A stretch of 55,884 nucleotides of DNA, from assembly GCF_900176645.1 (NCBI RefSeq), contig NZ_FXAN01000056.1, positions 1 through 55,884 on the forward strand, read 5' to 3'. Both the position numbers and the translations under genes were made by a program. This stretch comes from Burkholderia singularis. Its GTDB lineage: Bacteria > Pseudomonadota > Gammaproteobacteria > Burkholderiales > Burkholderiaceae. This document shows positions 42,899 to 53,893 of this stretch, piece by piece. Below the pieces are notes generated by a model that was not told where the DNA came from, ran no database searches, and saw only the letters and a program-made list of their open reading frames with translations. Every line of letters begins with the position of its first letter. The first letter of the stretch is position 1.

Positions 42899-44257
42899 TT
42901 ACGATTTCACCCACACGCCGCCCGCGCTCGGCACGTTGCCCTGCGTCCACCACTGCGCGCAGTACTTCGCGCCCTGATACATCACGCAGGTGCCGCCCGA
43001 ATACGACGCGTCAGGCGACCAGGTCGGCGTGCCGCCGCTAACCGGCTTCCAGACCGCTGCCTGCCCCGGCACTTCGCCTTGCGTCCACCATTGCGCCTGA
43101 TACGTGACGCCCTGGTACGTGACCGTCTGGCCTGCCGTATAGACTTGGCTTGCCGACCACGGCGCGGCCGATGGGGGCGTGCCGCCGCCCGTCGTGCCGC
43201 CGTAGTTCGGATCTTGCGTGACGCCGGTGCCCCAGTGTCCGGCGGCCTGCCTGAAGATCGCGGCGAACGCATACGGTTGTTGAACGATGCCCGAGCAAGT
43301 ATCGGAAACCGATACGCCATTGTTCGGGCACGCCTGATCGCGGCCGGCCGACCAGTTGCTGATCAGGCCGTAGCCATTGGCGCGCGCGGCGTTCAACACG
43401 CTCTGCGCGTTGGCCAGCGTGAAGGTTTCGCCTTGCACGTCGTTCATGCCGATCATCGGCGTGACGCCGACCCGCTGCCAGAGCTGCGCACTGGTCTGCG
43501 GCTGACCGATGGCCTTATACGCGGTATCGAGCTGCGAATAAAGCGCCTGCGCGGCGCTGATCGCGGCCGCGCCCATATCGAGGTTCGCCGGGCCGTAGTC
43601 CATCGTCATGATGTTGACCGCATCGATCGCCGTCTTGTTCGCGAGCGCCGCGTTCAGCACGTTCAGACCGTCGTCTATGAGCCCCGTCGGCATCACGGGC
43701 AGCGTCAGCGTGACCGACAGCGGCTTGCCCTTTGCCGCATACTCGGCCTGAAGCTGCGACACCGCTTGAAAATTGCGCGCGACGGCCGCGCTGTCCTGCT
43801 GCGCGGCGCCTTCGATGTCGAAATCCACGTGGCGAAGGTCGTATGTATCGATGACCGTCTGATACGCGGCCTTCAGCGCGGGCACGCTCGAACAGGCCTG
43901 CATCAGCGGCGTGCCCGCCTCGCCGCCGAACGATACGGCGACTTCGCCGCCTTTCGCGCGGTAGCTGGCAAGCGATGCCGCAATCGACGCGAGCAGATCG
44001 CCGCTCGCGCCGCCTCCAATCTGCTGAACGCCGCCCCACGACGGCACGCACTGGCCGTTCGAGACGACGAACGCGAGCGTGAACTGCTGGATGCCTTGCG
44101 TGACGCCGATTTTGTCGATTTGTGGCGTCGGATAGAGCGTCACGTCGAGGTACGGCGCGTAGTAGACGCCCGTCGCATGACAGACGCCCGCCGCCGCGAG
44201 CACCCAGCCCGCGGCGAGCGCGCGCGGGACGAACCGAGACAACCGACTGGTTTTCAT
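42899..44257 (-). CDS. Secreted GH18 chitinase with two C-terminal chitin-binding modules
   Basis: A 452-aa exported enzyme hydrolysing chitin or chitin-like polymers. A signal peptide covers residues 1-28 (ending VCHA). The GH18 catalytic domain follows, with VDFDIEG (DxDxE, Glu as proton donor) near residues 143-149 and the conserved NIMTMDYG. After a Gly/Thr/Pro linker there are two type 5/12 carbohydrate-binding modules at about 365-405 and 415-452, each with a VTYQGxxYxAQWWTQG-type pattern with paired Trp. GGAGA is upstream of the ATG. The upstream gap (44258-44486) is AT-rich. It lies between cob operons without an evident functional tie. Confidence 0.95.
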   Translation of the reverse strand: MKTSRLSRFVPRALAAGWVLAAAGVCHATGVYYAPYLDVTLYPTPQIDKIGVTQGIQQFTLAFVVSNGQCVPSWGGVQQIGGGASGDLLASIAASLASYRAKGGEVAVSFGGEAGTPLMQACSSVPALKAAYQTVIDTYDLRHVDFDIEGAAQQDSAAVARNFQAVSQLQAEYAAKGKPLSVTLTLPVMPTGLIDDGLNVLNAALANKTAIDAVNIMTMDYGPANLDMGAAAISAAQALYSQLDTAYKAIGQPQTSAQLWQRVGVTPMIGMNDVQGETFTLANAQSVLNAARANGYGLISNWSAGRDQACPNNGVSVSDTCSGIVQQPYAFAAIFRQAAGHWGTGVTQDPNYGGTTGGGTPPSAAPWSASQVYTAGQTVTYQGVTYQAQWWTQGEVPGQAAVWKPVSGGTPTWSPDASYSGGTCVMYQGAKYCAQWWTQGNVPSAGGVWVKS

Positions 44258-44486
44258 GATGTGTCTCCATGTTGGGGAGGCGGGACATGCTGGCCTACAT
44301 GTCGCCGCCGGGCCGCCGCTTTCGATGCGACGATCGATGCATCGGCGCGCACATCATGGAGGATTCCGGGCGAGATGGAATGATTGGTTGTGCTGTTTAC
44401 TGTGTTATTTCTTATCAGTTGACAATCAATTCGGTTTCCTGTTCAAAAGCACCCCGAAACAATTTAGCGGATTGCTGATTGATCGA

Positions 44487-46361
44487 TCATCGATACCAGC
44501 GCGGCGTATACACCCATTCGCGCGTGCCGTCGCGGGTGAAACGGCGCGTCGTCGACGAACCGACGATCACCATGGTCCGCATGTCGATCTGCCGCGCACC
44601 CAGCGCGCCGAGCGTCGTCGTGACGAGCGTTGCGCCCGGGCGGCCGATATCGCGGCCGAGCACGACGACCGTCTCCGGCGCGCGGTGACGGCGCACCGCG
44701 TCGAGCGCGCGATCGAACTGCACGGGGCGCGCACGCGACACGGGGTTGTAGAACGCAAGCACGAAATCGGCCGCCGCCGCGTGCTCGATGCGCTTTTCGA
44801 TGATCGTCCACGGCTTGAGGTTGTCCGACAGCGAGATCATGCAGAAATCGTGGCCGAGCGGCGCGCCCGCCTCGGCGGCGGTGGCGAACGCGGCCGACAC
44901 GCCCGGCACGATATCGAGTTCGACATTCGCCCAGCGCGCGTCGCCGGATGCGTCGAGCGCTTCGAGCACGGCGGCTGCCATCGCGAATACGCCGGGATCG
45001 CCGGACGATACCACCGCGACGCGCCGGCCACGCGCGGCAAGCTCGAATGCGTGGCGCGCGCGCTGCAACTCCTCGCGATTGTCGGAGACGTGCAGCCGCT
45101 GGTCGGCCCGGAACGGGCCGGCCATGTCGACATAGGTTGCGTAGCCGACGATATCGGTCGCGTCGGCGAGCGCGGCGCGCGCGGCGGGCGTCAGCAGATC
45201 GGCCCGGCCGGGGCCGAGACCCAGCACGGTGACGCGGCCGCGTGCGGCGCCGAGCGTCTCGGGGTCGACAGGGGCGTCGGCAATGGCGATCGCGAGGCCG
45301 CGCGGCGTTGCGGACGCGGGATGATCGCCATGCGGGGCCGGCACGCGCGACGCGTGCGACGCAGGCAGCGCGATGTCCAGCACGGCGGATGCGTCGCGCG
45401 CGTCGCCTTCGACGAAGCGCAGCGGCACGCGCAATGCGCGTGCCGCTTCGGTCAGCGCCGAGTCGCCGATATGGCGCGCGGGGGCGACGAGCGCGGCAAG
45501 CGCGAGCGGCGCGAGATCGTGCGCGGCGAGCAGCGCGGCGACGCGCGATGCGAGCGGGGGCTGTGCGGCGCGGCGGCCGGGTGTGGGGCTGGCCCGATCG
45601 CTATCGGGCCCGGTAAGGTCCCCGGTGCGCAATGGCGCATCATTGTGCGAACCAGCCGTGCGATCCGCGTCGTGCATATTTGCATCGTCATCCGAATCAG
45701 TGCGCGCATCGTCGCCGATTGCGACGACGACGCTGCGCGGATGAATCAGCAGTTCATGTGCCGCGCGTCGCGACGCATAGGGCGTGATCCGGATCGCATG
45801 CTCGGCGTGCGCGTCGCGCGGCAGCGCGACCTCGTCGAGCCACGGCGCCGCGCCGATGATTCGCGTGCCCGCGCCCGCCAGCAAGTCGGACACGAAGCGC
45901 TTGCCCGCATCGAGATCGGCAAGGGTGTAGCCGTCGGGCGGATTCAGCACGCAAGCGCCGAAGCGCAGCTCGCCGCTGGTCGTGATCGCGGGCGCGACGC
46001 CGAGTGCGCGGGCAATGTCCCGCGCCAGCAGATTCGCTCCGGTGAGGCCGCCGAGCAGCGGCACGACGGCGCTGCCGTCCTCGGCCACCGCGAGCACGGG
46101 CGGCTCGGCGCCTTTATCGGTCAAGCACGGCGCGATGCAGCGGATCACGATGCCGGCGGCGAACAGCGCGACGATCGGCACGCCGCGCGCATACAGTTCG
46201 CGCAAATGCGCGCCAAGCTCGGCGAAGGCGAGATCGCCTTGCGCGCGGCCCGCGAGCGCATGGATCTGCGCGCCGTCGTAGCGCGCGCGGATGCGCTGCG
46301 CGGCCGGCAGCGCGCCCGGCCCGAGTATCACGATCGCGGGCGCGGCCGTCATCCTTGCCAT
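44487..46361 (-). CDS. cobJ: CbiG-CobJ fusion: cobalamin protein CbiG plus precorrin-3B C17-methyltransferase
   Basis: A 624-aa fusion. Residues 1-~340 resemble CbiG ([33 protein letters not shown]), with a weak C-terminal CbiG portion around 280-330. Residues ~372-624 are the SAM-dependent tetrapyrrole methylase CobJ ([48 protein letters not shown]), which methylates C17 and causes ring contraction. The two are joined by an Asp/Arg-rich linker. ATG 46361 has a GGGGGA ribosome site and overlaps the end of cobI by 13 bases; ATG 46352 is an alternative. It is the last gene of the cobG-cobH-cobI-cobJ operon. CbiG normally opens the delta-lactone in anaerobic pathways; its role in an aerobic set is unclear. 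Confidence 0.93.
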   Translation of the reverse strand: MARMTAAPAIVILGPGALPAAQRIRARYDGAQIHALAGRAQGDLAFAELGAHLRELYARGVPIVALFAAGIVIRCIAPCLTDKGAEPPVLAVAEDGSAVVPLLGGLTGANLLARDIARALGVAPAITTSGELRFGACVLNPPDGYTLADLDAGKRFVSDLLAGAGTRIIGAAPWLDEVALPRDAHAEHAIRITPYASRRAAHELLIHPRSVVVAIGDDARTDSDDDANMHDADRTAGSHNDAPLRTGDLTGPDSDRASPTPGRRAAQPPLASRVAALLAAHDLAPLALAALVAPARHIGDSALTEAARALRVPLRFVEGDARDASAVLDIALPASHASRVPAPHGDHPASATPRGLAIAIADAPVDPETLGAARGRVTVLGLGPGRADLLTPAARAALADATDIVGYATYVDMAGPFRADQRLHVSDNREELQRARHAFELAARGRRVAVVSSGDPGVFAMAAAVLEALDASGDARWANVELDIVPGVSAAFATAAEAGAPLGHDFCMISLSDNLKPWTIIEKRIEHAAAADFVLAFYNPVSRARPVQFDRALDAVRRHRAPETVVVLGRDIGRPGATLVTTTLGALGARQIDMRTMVIVGSSTTRRFTRDGTREWVYTPRWYR

Positions 46362-47083
46362 TTTTCCCCCGGTATCACGAGCAACGAAAAGTACGGCGAC
46401 GCCATCGGATCGACTTGCGCGAGCGGCACGATGCGCTGCGTGTCCATCGTCGCGCGTTCGACATACAGCGCGCGCTGCGCGAGATCGAGTTCGTCGAGCA
46501 CGCGGCGCACCTTGTCGAAATTGCGGCCGAGCTTCATGACGACGGCCGCGTCGGCGTGAGCGAGCCGCTCGCGCAATTCGTGCTCCGGCAGCACGCCGGA
46601 TAGCACGGACAGACTCTGATTCCGGTAGACGAGCGGCACGCCGAGCACCGCCGCGCCGCCGAGCATCGAGCATACGCCCGGCACGACTTCGGCGTCGTAG
46701 CGCGACGCAAGCCGGTCGTGCAGGTACATGTACGAGCCGTAGAAAAACGGATCGCCCTCGCAGATCACGGCGACATCGCGTCCCGCGTCGAGATGGGCGG
46801 CGACGCTGGCGGCGGCCGTGTCGTAGAACTCGGCGATCACGGTTTCGTAGCAAAGCGGCGGCGGCAGTACCTCGGTCGTCACCGGGTAGACCAGCGGCAG
46901 TTGGATTTGCGCATCGCTCAGATGCGTTTCGACGATGCCGAACGCATTGCCTTTTTTCCCCTTGGCGACGAAGTGCGCGACGACGCTCGCCGCTTTCAGC
47001 ACGCGCAGCGCCTTGAGCGTCAGCAGTTCAGGGTCGCCGGGGCCGACGCCGAGTCCGAACAGGCGGCCGGTTGCGCGAGTCAT
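46349..47083 (-). CDS. cobI: Precorrin-2 C20-methyltransferase
   Basis: A 244-aa SAM-dependent methylase of the tetrapyrrole (CysG-like) family that methylates C20 of precorrin-2. It has the N-terminal [16 protein letters not shown], the internal [20 protein letters not shown] and VPGVCSM typical of CobI/CbiL. ATG 47083 overlaps the cobH stop by four bases (ATGA). The length is normal for CobI. Confidence 0.95.
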   Translation of the reverse strand: MTRATGRLFGLGVGPGDPELLTLKALRVLKAASVVAHFVAKGKKGNAFGIVETHLSDAQIQLPLVYPVTTEVLPPPLCYETVIAEFYDTAAASVAAHLDAGRDVAVICEGDPFFYGSYMYLHDRLASRYDAEVVPGVCSMLGGAAVLGVPLVYRNQSLSVLSGVLPEHELRERLAHADAAVVMKLGRNFDKVRRVLDELDLAQRALYVERATMDTQRIVPLAQVDPMASPYFSLLVIPGEKWQG

Positions 47084-47706
47084 TCGGCCTCCGAAGCGAG
47101 TGCGTTGACGGCTGCCGCGACCATCGCGCTGCCGCCGCGCCGGCCGGCCACGGCGACGAACGGCGTGCCGCGGCTGTCGGCCGCCAGCAGCGCCTTCGAT
47201 TCCGCCGCGCCGACGAAGCCGACCGGAAAGCCGAGAATCAGCGCGGGCCGCGGCGCGCCCGCATCGAGCATGTCGAGCAGATGGAAGAGGGCGGTCGGCG
47301 CGTTGCCTATTGCGACGACGCTGCCTGCCAGGTACGGCCGCCACAGTTCGAGCGCGGCCGCCGAGCGGGTGTTGCCGAGCTTGCGCGCGAGTTGCGCCAC
47401 GCCGGGTTCGCCAAGCGTGCAGATCACCGGGTTGGCCGCCGGCAGCCGCGCGCGCGTGATGCCCTCGGCGACCATCCGCGCGTCGCAGAGGATCGGCGCG
47501 CCCGCCGCGAGCGCGGCGCGGCCGGCCGCGCCCGCATCGGCGGAAAATCGCAGATCGCGCACGATATCGACCATGCCGCATGCATGGATCACGCGCACCG
47601 CGAGTTTTTCGAGCTCGGGCGGCACGCCCGAGAGATCGGCTTCGGCGCGGATCGTCGCGAACGATTCGCGGTAGATCGCATCGCCGTCGCGAAGGTAGTC
47701 AAGCAT
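47080..47706 (-). CDS. cobH: Precorrin-8X methylmutase
   Basis: A 208-aa enzyme that moves the methyl group from C11 to C12, giving hydrogenobyrinic acid. The catalytic His lies in [15 protein letters not shown] (His41), the position expected for CobH/CbiC. Further family marks are [11 protein letters not shown] and [13 protein letters not shown] 47706 is chosen over a TTG five codons upstream because GAGGA lies eight bases before it; it overlaps the end of cobG by eight bases. Confidence 0.95.
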   Translation of the reverse strand: MLDYLRDGDAIYRESFATIRAEADLSGVPPELEKLAVRVIHACGMVDIVRDLRFSADAGAAGRAALAAGAPILCDARMVAEGITRARLPAANPVICTLGEPGVAQLARKLGNTRSAAALELWRPYLAGSVVAIGNAPTALFHLLDMLDAGAPRPALILGFPVGFVGAAESKALLAADSRGTPFVAVAGRRGGSAMVAAAVNALASEAE

Positions 47707-49219
47707 CAATGTCGTCCTCAATGGGCCGCGCGCGGCGCGCGAGCACGGTGGCGGCCTCGTCGATCGTCAGGTGGCGCGCGACGGCGGCACCGAAGCCCGC
47801 CGCGCCGTCGCCCCGATAAAGGTCGTAATGGCCGGCGGCGGTCGCGACGAGCGTATGCGCGGCCGCGCGCGGCATTGCGCACAAACGGGCGCAGCCGCTG
47901 ACGTGAAGCTCGGCGGCAGCCGTGAGCCGGGCGGCGAGCGCGAGCGCGTCGGCTTTCGTATCGGCGTGCGCGCGTGCGCAGCCGCTCGCGCCCGCGCATG
48001 CGACGACATGCGCGAGCGGCACGCCCGCATCGCAAACGAAGCCGAGGGCGGCGAGCCGGGCAAGCGCGTCATGCGCGGCATCGCGCGCAATGCCCGCCAG
48101 CATCACGCCTTGCCACGGTGTGATGCGCAGCGTGCCGTCGCCGTGTGAATCGGCCAGCGCGGCGAGCGCGGCGAGGCGCGCGGCGTCGAGCCGCCCGAGC
48201 GGCGGTTGCCCGCCGACGAAGCAGCGCGCCGGATCGCGCTCGGGCTCGATGCCGAAGCGCCGGGCCGGCTCGGCGCGCACGCGGCGCCAGCCGGCGAGGC
48301 CGGGATCGCGGCGCAGTGCAAACGGCAGCCGTGCATCGGCATGCGAAAGAAGCCGATCGACGGGTTGGAGCGCGCGCCAGTCTCGCATTCGCGTTGCACC
48401 GGCGGGCGCAAGCTCGATGAAACTCGTGATGAGCGCGCGCACGCATTCGACCGCTTGCTCCGGCGCGATGCTCGCAAGCGCGTGCTGTTGCGGCCCGATG
48501 CGCTCGCCGACGACGGGCGGGCAGCCGGCGAGGCCGAGCGCGAGCCGCGTGTGCCCGTGTGCGTCGTGCAGTGCGCACAGCCAGATGTCGTGCGGATGAT
48601 CGAGCGCCGCCAGCCGCTCGCCGCCGTCGAGCAGCAGCGAGAATTTCGGCGACAGCGCCGCGCAGCGCGGCTCGGTTTGCAGCATCGCGAGCAGCGGCGC
48701 GGCGAGCGCGGCGCTGTCGACGAGCGCATGCGGATCGCGGCCGGCGGTCGGACTCAGCATCACATTGCGCACGCCGTCGCGCGCGCCGACGCAGGCCGCG
48801 CGCGATGCGTGCGGCAGGTCTTCGGTCAGCGGGCCGAGCCCGGCGTCGATCAGCGCGCGGCTGACGTCGGCGTCGCAACCGGGCTTTACGCCGCGCAATT
48901 GCAGGTTCGCGCGATTGGTCGCCTCGATCACGCCCGAGCCGAACGCATGCGCGACCGCCGCGATCGTGCGCGCCTGTGCGGCCGTGAGCGAGCCGCCCGC
49001 GAGCCGGATGCGGCACAGGCCGCCGTCGCGCGCGGCGACGATCCGCACGAGTCCCGGGCAGGCGCTGGCGCCGCGCGTCGCGTTTGGTGCGTGCGCAATG
49101 GCATCGGCATCGGCTGATAAAACCGCGGCGGTAGGATTCAACGGCGCTCCGGATAAGCGTCGCGCGACAGGCCGGGCACAGCGTGTGGCGCGCGGTGCGC
49201 GCAACGCAGGCTGATGCAT
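47699..49219 (-). CDS. cobG: Precorrin-3B synthase (oxygen-dependent monooxygenase CobG)
   Basis: A 506-aa nitrite/sulfite-reductase-like Fe-S protein that hydroxylates precorrin-3A using O2, the step that defines the aerobic B12 route. It has the ferredoxin-like repeat region ([12 protein letters not shown]) and a four-Cys cluster pattern: CAGASGC near residues 407-413 and CARLC near 439-443. ATG 49219 (MHQPALRAP) has GGGG upstream. The frame continues to an ATG at 49297, but that codon is inside the cobalamin riboswitch and would translate the aptamer, so it is rejected. First gene of the minus-strand operon. Confidence 0.95.
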   Translation of the reverse strand: MHQPALRAPRATRCARPVARRLSGAPLNPTAAVLSADADAIAHAPNATRGASACPGLVRIVAARDGGLCRIRLAGGSLTAAQARTIAAVAHAFGSGVIEATNRANLQLRGVKPGCDADVSRALIDAGLGPLTEDLPHASRAACVGARDGVRNVMLSPTAGRDPHALVDSAALAAPLLAMLQTEPRCAALSPKFSLLLDGGERLAALDHPHDIWLCALHDAHGHTRLALGLAGCPPVVGERIGPQQHALASIAPEQAVECVRALITSFIELAPAGATRMRDWRALQPVDRLLSHADARLPFALRRDPGLAGWRRVRAEPARRFGIEPERDPARCFVGGQPPLGRLDAARLAALAALADSHGDGTLRITPWQGVMLAGIARDAAHDALARLAALGFVCDAGVPLAHVVACAGASGCARAHADTKADALALAARLTAAAELHVSGCARLCAMPRAAAHTLVATAAGHYDLYRGDGAAGFGAAVARHLTIDEAATVLARRARPIEDDIDA

Positions 49220-49261
49220 CGGTACACCCCGCCCGATGTCGGCTGGCACGAACGAAACGTC

Positions 49262-49454
49262 ACCGGCAGGTCTCCTGGCTGGCAGGTCGTCATCCACAGT
49301 GCGGCCTTCCCGGCAGCCGCGATGCGCGGCGTTGCCAGTGGCGTCAATCGGATGCGGACTCGCTGCTCACAGTTGCGGGGGCAGCCGCAGCGGCGCGGTG
49401 CGCTCTGCGTTCCCTGTTCGGCCCCGTGGGGCACCGGCGGACGGACACGGTATT
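49262..49454 (-). promoter_or_regulatory. Cobalamin riboswitch upstream of cobG
   Basis: On the minus strand the boxes are in order: GCTGCCCCCGCAACTGTGAG, then GCCACTGG, then GCCGGGAAGGC, and the terminal AGCCAGGAGACCTGCC (plus coordinates 49265-49280). The cobG ATG begins about 45 bases beyond. Adenosylcobalamin should repress cobG-cobH-cobI-cobJ. A CATAAT-like -10 is near 49452-49457 on this strand, but I see no good -35. The divergent gene cobL starts 89 bases to the right and is not downstream of this aptamer. Confidence 0.93.
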
Positions 49455-49542
49455 ATGCCTTTTTTCACGACGCCCGAATGCATTGTGCCGTGCGCGCGGG
49501 CGGAGTCTGAACGATCGACTGGGACAAGATGGAGTACGACGG

Positions 49543-51117
49543 ATGACCGCGTGGCTGACGGTGCTGGGAATCGGCGACGACGGATATGCGGGGCTTGGCA
49601 AGCGGGCGCGGCGCGCGCTTGCCGATGCGGCGGTGACGATCGGCGCCGAGCGTCACCTGGCGATGCTGCCCGCGTGGCTTGCCACCGAGCGCGAACCTTG
49701 GCCGAGGCCGTTCGATGTTGCGCCGCTCGTTGCGCGTCGTCCCGCCCGCGTGTGCGTGCTCGCGAGCGGCGATCCGATGCTGTTCGGCGTCGGCGCGACG
49801 CTTGCGGGCATGCTCGCTCCGCACGAATGGCAGGTGCTGCCCGCGCCGTCGTCGCTGTCGCTCGCGGCCGCGCGCGTCGGCTGGGCGTTGCAGGACGTCG
49901 ACGCCATATCGCTCGTCGGGCGTCCGCTCGCGACGCTGCATCGCTACCTTTATCCGGGCCGCCGCCTATTGGTGCTGAGCGCGGACGGCGCGACGCCCGC
50001 GGCGATCGCCGGCGCGCTCGTCGCGCGCGGCTTCGGGCCGAGTGCGATGAGCGTGCTCGAGCATCTGGGCGGGCCGCTCGAGCGGCGCGTCGATGTACGC
50101 GCCGACGCATGGGGCGGCGCGCGCGCGGCCGCGCTCAATCTCGTCGCGATCGAATGCCGCGCGCATGCTGGCGCGCCGCGTCTCGCGCTCACGCCCGGCT
50201 TGCCGGACGACGCTTATCGCCATGACGGCCAGCTCACCAAGCGCGAGTTGCGCGCGCTCGCGCTCGCGCGGCTCGCGCCCGCGCCGGGCGAACTGCTGTG
50301 GGATGTCGGCGCGGGCTGCGGGTCGATCGGCATCGAGTGGATGCGCGCGCACCCAAGCTGCCGCGCGATCGCGATCGAGGCGCATCCGGACCGGCAACGG
50401 CTGATCGAGCACAATCGCGATGCGCTCGGCGTGCCGGCTCTCGTGCTCGTCGCCGGCCGCGCGCCCGATGCGCTCGCGGGACTGCCGGCACCCGACGCCG
50501 TATTCGTCGGCGGCGGCGTGAGCCGCGCGGGCGTGCTCGATGCATGCTGGAGCGGCCTGAAGCCGGGAGGGCGGTTGATTGCGCACGCGGTCACGCTGCA
50601 AGGCGAAGCGGCGCTCGTCGCGTGGCGCGAGCGGCACGGCGGCGCGCTGACGCGCGTATCGATCGCCCATGCGCAGCCGCTCGGCGGCTTCGATGCATGG
50701 CGGCAAGCGTTGCCGGTGACGCTGTACGACGGGCGCAAACCCTGTGAAGAATCGTGCGGCTTCCAGGCGCTCGAAGCGGTCAGCGAGGCACGCGCGGCGG
50801 CGGCTGGCGGGCGCCACGCGAATCAGGATCTGTCGACCGATTTAGACGATTCGAACGATTCCCCCGCGCATGGCCTGAACGGGCGGCCGTCGGCCGACTC
50901 GTGCGCGCGCGATGGGCGCGGCGATGCGCTTTCGGACGGATCGACAATGAAAGCGGTAACGTCGCCGACGGGTATGCGTGCGATGGGCGTGCCGGCCCTC
51001 GGATCGGATACGCCGGGCCGCATGCCGCCGCGCATCGCGCCCGGATCTCCCCCCGCGGACGCCGCTGGGTCGCCCGAACCGGGCCCGTGCGCCGGTTCGC
51101 CGCCGGAGCGCGGATGA
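49543..51117 (+). CDS. cobL: Precorrin-6Y C5,15-methyltransferase (decarboxylating), CbiE-CbiT fusion
   Basis: A 524-aa bifunctional enzyme that methylates C5 and C15 and decarboxylates the acetate on C12. The CbiE half (residues 1-~205) has [13 protein letters not shown] and [13 protein letters not shown]. The CbiT half (~215-400) has the Rossmann SAM motif [15 protein letters not shown] near residue 252 and [16 protein letters not shown]. Residues ~415-524 are an extra low-complexity Ser/Asp/Pro/Gly-rich tail absent from typical CobL. GGAG lies nine bases before ATG 49543. The stop overlaps the cbiD start (ATGA). Confidence 0.94.
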   Translation: MTAWLTVLGIGDDGYAGLGKRARRALADAAVTIGAERHLAMLPAWLATEREPWPRPFDVAPLVARRPARVCVLASGDPMLFGVGATLAGMLAPHEWQVLPAPSSLSLAAARVGWALQDVDAISLVGRPLATLHRYLYPGRRLLVLSADGATPAAIAGALVARGFGPSAMSVLEHLGGPLERRVDVRADAWGGARAAALNLVAIECRAHAGAPRLALTPGLPDDAYRHDGQLTKRELRALALARLAPAPGELLWDVGAGCGSIGIEWMRAHPSCRAIAIEAHPDRQRLIEHNRDALGVPALVLVAGRAPDALAGLPAPDAVFVGGGVSRAGVLDACWSGLKPGGRLIAHAVTLQGEAALVAWRERHGGALTRVSIAHAQPLGGFDAWRQALPVTLYDGRKPCEESCGFQALEAVSEARAAAAGGRHANQDLSTDLDDSNDSPAHGLNGRPSADSCARDGRGDALSDGSTMKAVTSPTGMRAMGVPALGSDTPGRMPPRIAPGSPPADAAGSPEPGPCAGSPPERG

Positions 51118-52208
51118 TGCGCGACGAAACGCCCGAGCAGCCTGCGCCGCTGCGCTTCGGCTATACGACCGGCAGCTGCGCGACCGCGACATCGCTTGCG
51201 GCCGCGCGTCTGTTGCTTGCCGGGCAGCGTAGCGAGCTGGTCGAAATCGTGCTGCCGAAGGGCCAGCATGTGACGATGCGGCTCGAGTACTGCCGCATGC
51301 GCGCTGATGGCCACGCGGAAGCGGGCACCATCAAGGACGCGGGCGACGATCCCGACGTCACGCACGGCGCGCTGGTGTTCGCGCGCGTCGCGCTCGCCGG
51401 CGCGCCGGGCGTGCGCTTTCGCGCGGGGCCGGGCGTGGGCACCGTCACGCGCGCAGGGCTCTCGCTCGCGGTCGGCGAGCCGGCGATCAACCCGGTGCCG
51501 CGCCAGATGATCACCGAACATCTGAGCGCGCTTGCGGCCGAACGCGGCTATGCGGGCGGCTTTGACGTGGCGATTGGCGTCGAGGGCGGCGAGGCGCTTG
51601 CGCAAAAGACGATGAATCCGCGCCTGGGAATCGTCGGCGGACTCTCGATTCTCGGCACGACGGGCATCGTGCGGCCGTTCTCATGTTCCGCGTACATCGC
51701 GTCGATTCACCAGGGCATCGACGTCGCCCGGGCCAACGGCATGCACCACATCGCCGCATGCACCGGCAACGCGAGCGAGGACGCGGTGCGCGCGCGCTAT
51801 GGCCTGCCCGATATCGCATTGATCGAGATGGGCGACTTCGCGGGGGCCGTGCTCAAGTATCTGCGCCGCGCGAGCGTCGCGCGGCTCACGCTGTGCGGCG
51901 GCTTCGGCAAGTTCAGCAAGCTTGCGGCCGGCCATCTCGATCTTCACAGCCGCCATTCCAGCATCGATATGCCCCAGCTTGCCCGATGGGCCGCCGATGC
52001 GGGCGCGAGCGCGGCGTTGCAGCAGGCGATCCGCGCGGCGAATACGAGCCAGCAGGCGCTCGCGCTCGCGCTCGCGGCGCGCGTGCCGCTTGGCGACATC
52101 GTCTGCGCGCACGCGCGCCGCGTGGCATGCGAGATCGTGCCGGCGTCGGTGGCCGTCGAGACACTCGCGATCGACCGCGAGGGCCGCATCGTCGGCGTTG
52201 CATCATGA
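51114..52208 (+). CDS. cbiD: Precorrin-5A / cobalt-precorrin-5B C1-methyltransferase CbiD
   Basis: A 364-aa CbiD-family C1-methyltransferase. It opens with the signature [19 protein letters not shown] and has [32 protein letters not shown] and [18 protein letters not shown], all typical of CbiD. ATG 51114 has GGAG six bases upstream and overlaps the cobL stop; ATG 51117 is also possible. In classical aerobic pathways this step is done by CobF; CbiD here alongside CobG suggests a mixed pathway. The stop overlaps the cobK start. Confidence 0.94.
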   Translation: MMRDETPEQPAPLRFGYTTGSCATATSLAAARLLLAGQRSELVEIVLPKGQHVTMRLEYCRMRADGHAEAGTIKDAGDDPDVTHGALVFARVALAGAPGVRFRAGPGVGTVTRAGLSLAVGEPAINPVPRQMITEHLSALAAERGYAGGFDVAIGVEGGEALAQKTMNPRLGIVGGLSILGTTGIVRPFSCSAYIASIHQGIDVARANGMHHIAACTGNASEDAVRARYGLPDIALIEMGDFAGAVLKYLRRASVARLTLCGGFGKFSKLAAGHLDLHSRHSSIDMPQLARWAADAGASAALQQAIRAANTSQQALALALAARVPLGDIVCAHARRVACEIVPASVAVETLAIDREGRIVGVAS

Positions 52209-52939
52209 GCGCGCGCCGTATCCTGATGCTCGGCGGAACGGGCGATGCGTTGCGCGCCGCACGCGCGCTCGGCCGGCAAGACGTGTACAGCCTCGCGGGC
52301 CTCGGCAAGGCGCCCGGCGATCTCGCCTGCCGTGTGCGCATGGGTGGTTTCGGCGGGGCCGACGGTCTCGCGCGCTACCTGCGCGACGAGGCAATCGCAC
52401 TCGTCGTCGACGCCACGCATCCATTCGCCGCGCGCATCAGCGCGAACGCGGCCGCCGCCTGCGATGCGGCGCGCGTGCGCTATTGGGCGCTGCGCCGCGC
52501 GCCGTGGCGCCCGGGGCCCGGCGACGATTGGCGCAGCGTCGCGGATTGGGACGGCGTTGCCGCGGCGATCGCGCCGTTCTCACGGCCGCTTTTTACGCTC
52601 GGCCGCGAGCCGCTCGCCCATCTCGACGAAATCGCGCCGCACCAGCACTGGATCGTGCGCTGTCTCGACGCGCATCCCGGCAACGCGCGCGCGCACGTGC
52701 TCGCGGCACGCGGCCCGTTTACGGTCGATGGCGAGCGGGCGCTGTTTGCCGCGTGCGGGATCGACGTCGTCGTCAGCAAGAACAGCGGCGGGGCGGCGAC
52801 GGAGGCAAAACTCGACGTCGCGCGCGAACGGCGCATTCCGGTGGTGATGCTCGAGCGGCCCGCGCTTCCTGATGCGGACCGCGAATTCGACGACGCCACC
52901 GCGCTTGCCGACGCGTTACATGCATTTCGCGCGGCATGA
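52205..52939 (+). CDS. cobK: Precorrin-6A reductase
   Basis: A 244-aa NADPH-dependent reductase (CobK/CbiJ) that reduces precorrin-6A to dihydroprecorrin-6Y. It opens with the nucleotide-binding [15 protein letters not shown] and has [15 protein letters not shown] and [20 protein letters not shown], the family's two strongest motifs. The ATG overlaps the cbiD stop by four bases. A 221-base gap without a clear gene separates it from cobM. Confidence 0.95.
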   Translation: MSARRILMLGGTGDALRAARALGRQDVYSLAGLGKAPGDLACRVRMGGFGGADGLARYLRDEAIALVVDATHPFAARISANAAAACDAARVRYWALRRAPWRPGPGDDWRSVADWDGVAAAIAPFSRPLFTLGREPLAHLDEIAPHQHWIVRCLDAHPGNARAHVLAARGPFTVDGERALFAACGIDVVVSKNSGGAATEAKLDVARERRIPVVMLERPALPDADREFDDATALADALHAFRAA

Positions 52940-53160
52940 TGCGCGGCGTGCCGTGCGTTTGCAGCCACATGCAACGCCGACGCGGCGGCGAACATGCGTG
53001 ACGGCGCCGGGCACCGGTGCAACGGCAGCCGTGGCGGCCCACGGGCGGCCCTGCCGAGCAGGCCGGCGTGCGGCATAAAGGCGGTGCGATTGAGCGCGTG
53101 TGTCGCGCGGCCTTTCGCATGCCGAACCCCATTTTTTGCCGACGAATAACGGAGTCCTGA

Positions 53161-53886
53161 ATGACGGTCTATTTCATTGGCGCGGGGCCTGGCGACCCCG
53201 AGCTGATTACGGTGAAAGGGCAGCGCCTGGTGCGAAGCTGCCCGGTGATTCTGTACGCGGGCTCGCTCGTGCCCGCTGCAGTGCTCGACGGTCATCGCGC
53301 CGAGCGGCTCGTCAATACGGCAGAACTCGATTTGGACGAGATTGTCGCGTTACTCGCCGATGCGCACGCAAAAGGGCAGGACGTCGCGCGCGTGCATTCG
53401 GGCGATCCGTCGTTGTTCGGCGCGATCGGCGAGCAGATCCGGCGGCTCGGCGCGCTTGGGATTCCTTATGAAATCGTCCCGGGCGTGACCGCGACGGCCG
53501 CGTGCGCGGCCGCGCTCGGTGTCGAGCTGACGCTGCCGGGCATCGCGCAGACCGTGATCCTCACGCGTTATGCGGGCAAGACGACGATGCCGGAAAGCGA
53601 AGCGCTCGCGGACCTCGCCGCGCATCGCGCAACGCTCGCGATCCATCTCGGCGTGCGGCACCTTGCGCGTATCGTCGACGACGTGTTGCCACACTATGGC
53701 GCGGATTGCCCCGCTGCAGTGATCTACCGCGCGAGCTGGCCCGATGAGCAGCGCGTGACGGGCACGCTCGGCGATATCGTCGATAAGATCGCGAACACGC
53801 AAATCGAACGTACCGCGCTGATTCTGATCGGACGCGTGCTCGATGCGCAAGGCTTCGACGATTCGACGCTCTATGCGAAAGATTGA
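53161..53886 (+). CDS. cobM: Precorrin-4 C11-methyltransferase
   Basis: A 241-aa SAM-dependent tetrapyrrole methylase. Motifs are YFIGAGPGDPELITVKG, ILYAGSLVP, VHSGDPSLFGAIGEQ, VPGVTATAACAAALGVELTLP and VILTRYAGKTTMPE, diagnostic of CobM/CbiF. GGAG is seven bases before the ATG. It is 221 bases downstream of cobK on the same strand and may share that transcript or have its own promoter, which I cannot identify with confidence. Confidence 0.95.
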   Translation: MTVYFIGAGPGDPELITVKGQRLVRSCPVILYAGSLVPAAVLDGHRAERLVNTAELDLDEIVALLADAHAKGQDVARVHSGDPSLFGAIGEQIRRLGALGIPYEIVPGVTATAACAAALGVELTLPGIAQTVILTRYAGKTTMPESEALADLAAHRATLAIHLGVRHLARIVDDVLPHYGADCPAAVIYRASWPDEQRVTGTLGDIVDKIANTQIERTALILIGRVLDAQGFDDSTLYAKD

Positions 53887-53893
53887 TCCGCGG

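Noticed and set aside
49220..49297. Upstream ATG start for cobG
   Set aside because: It would translate the 3' part of the cobalamin riboswitch; ATG 49219 lies after the aptamer with a purine-rich ribosome site.
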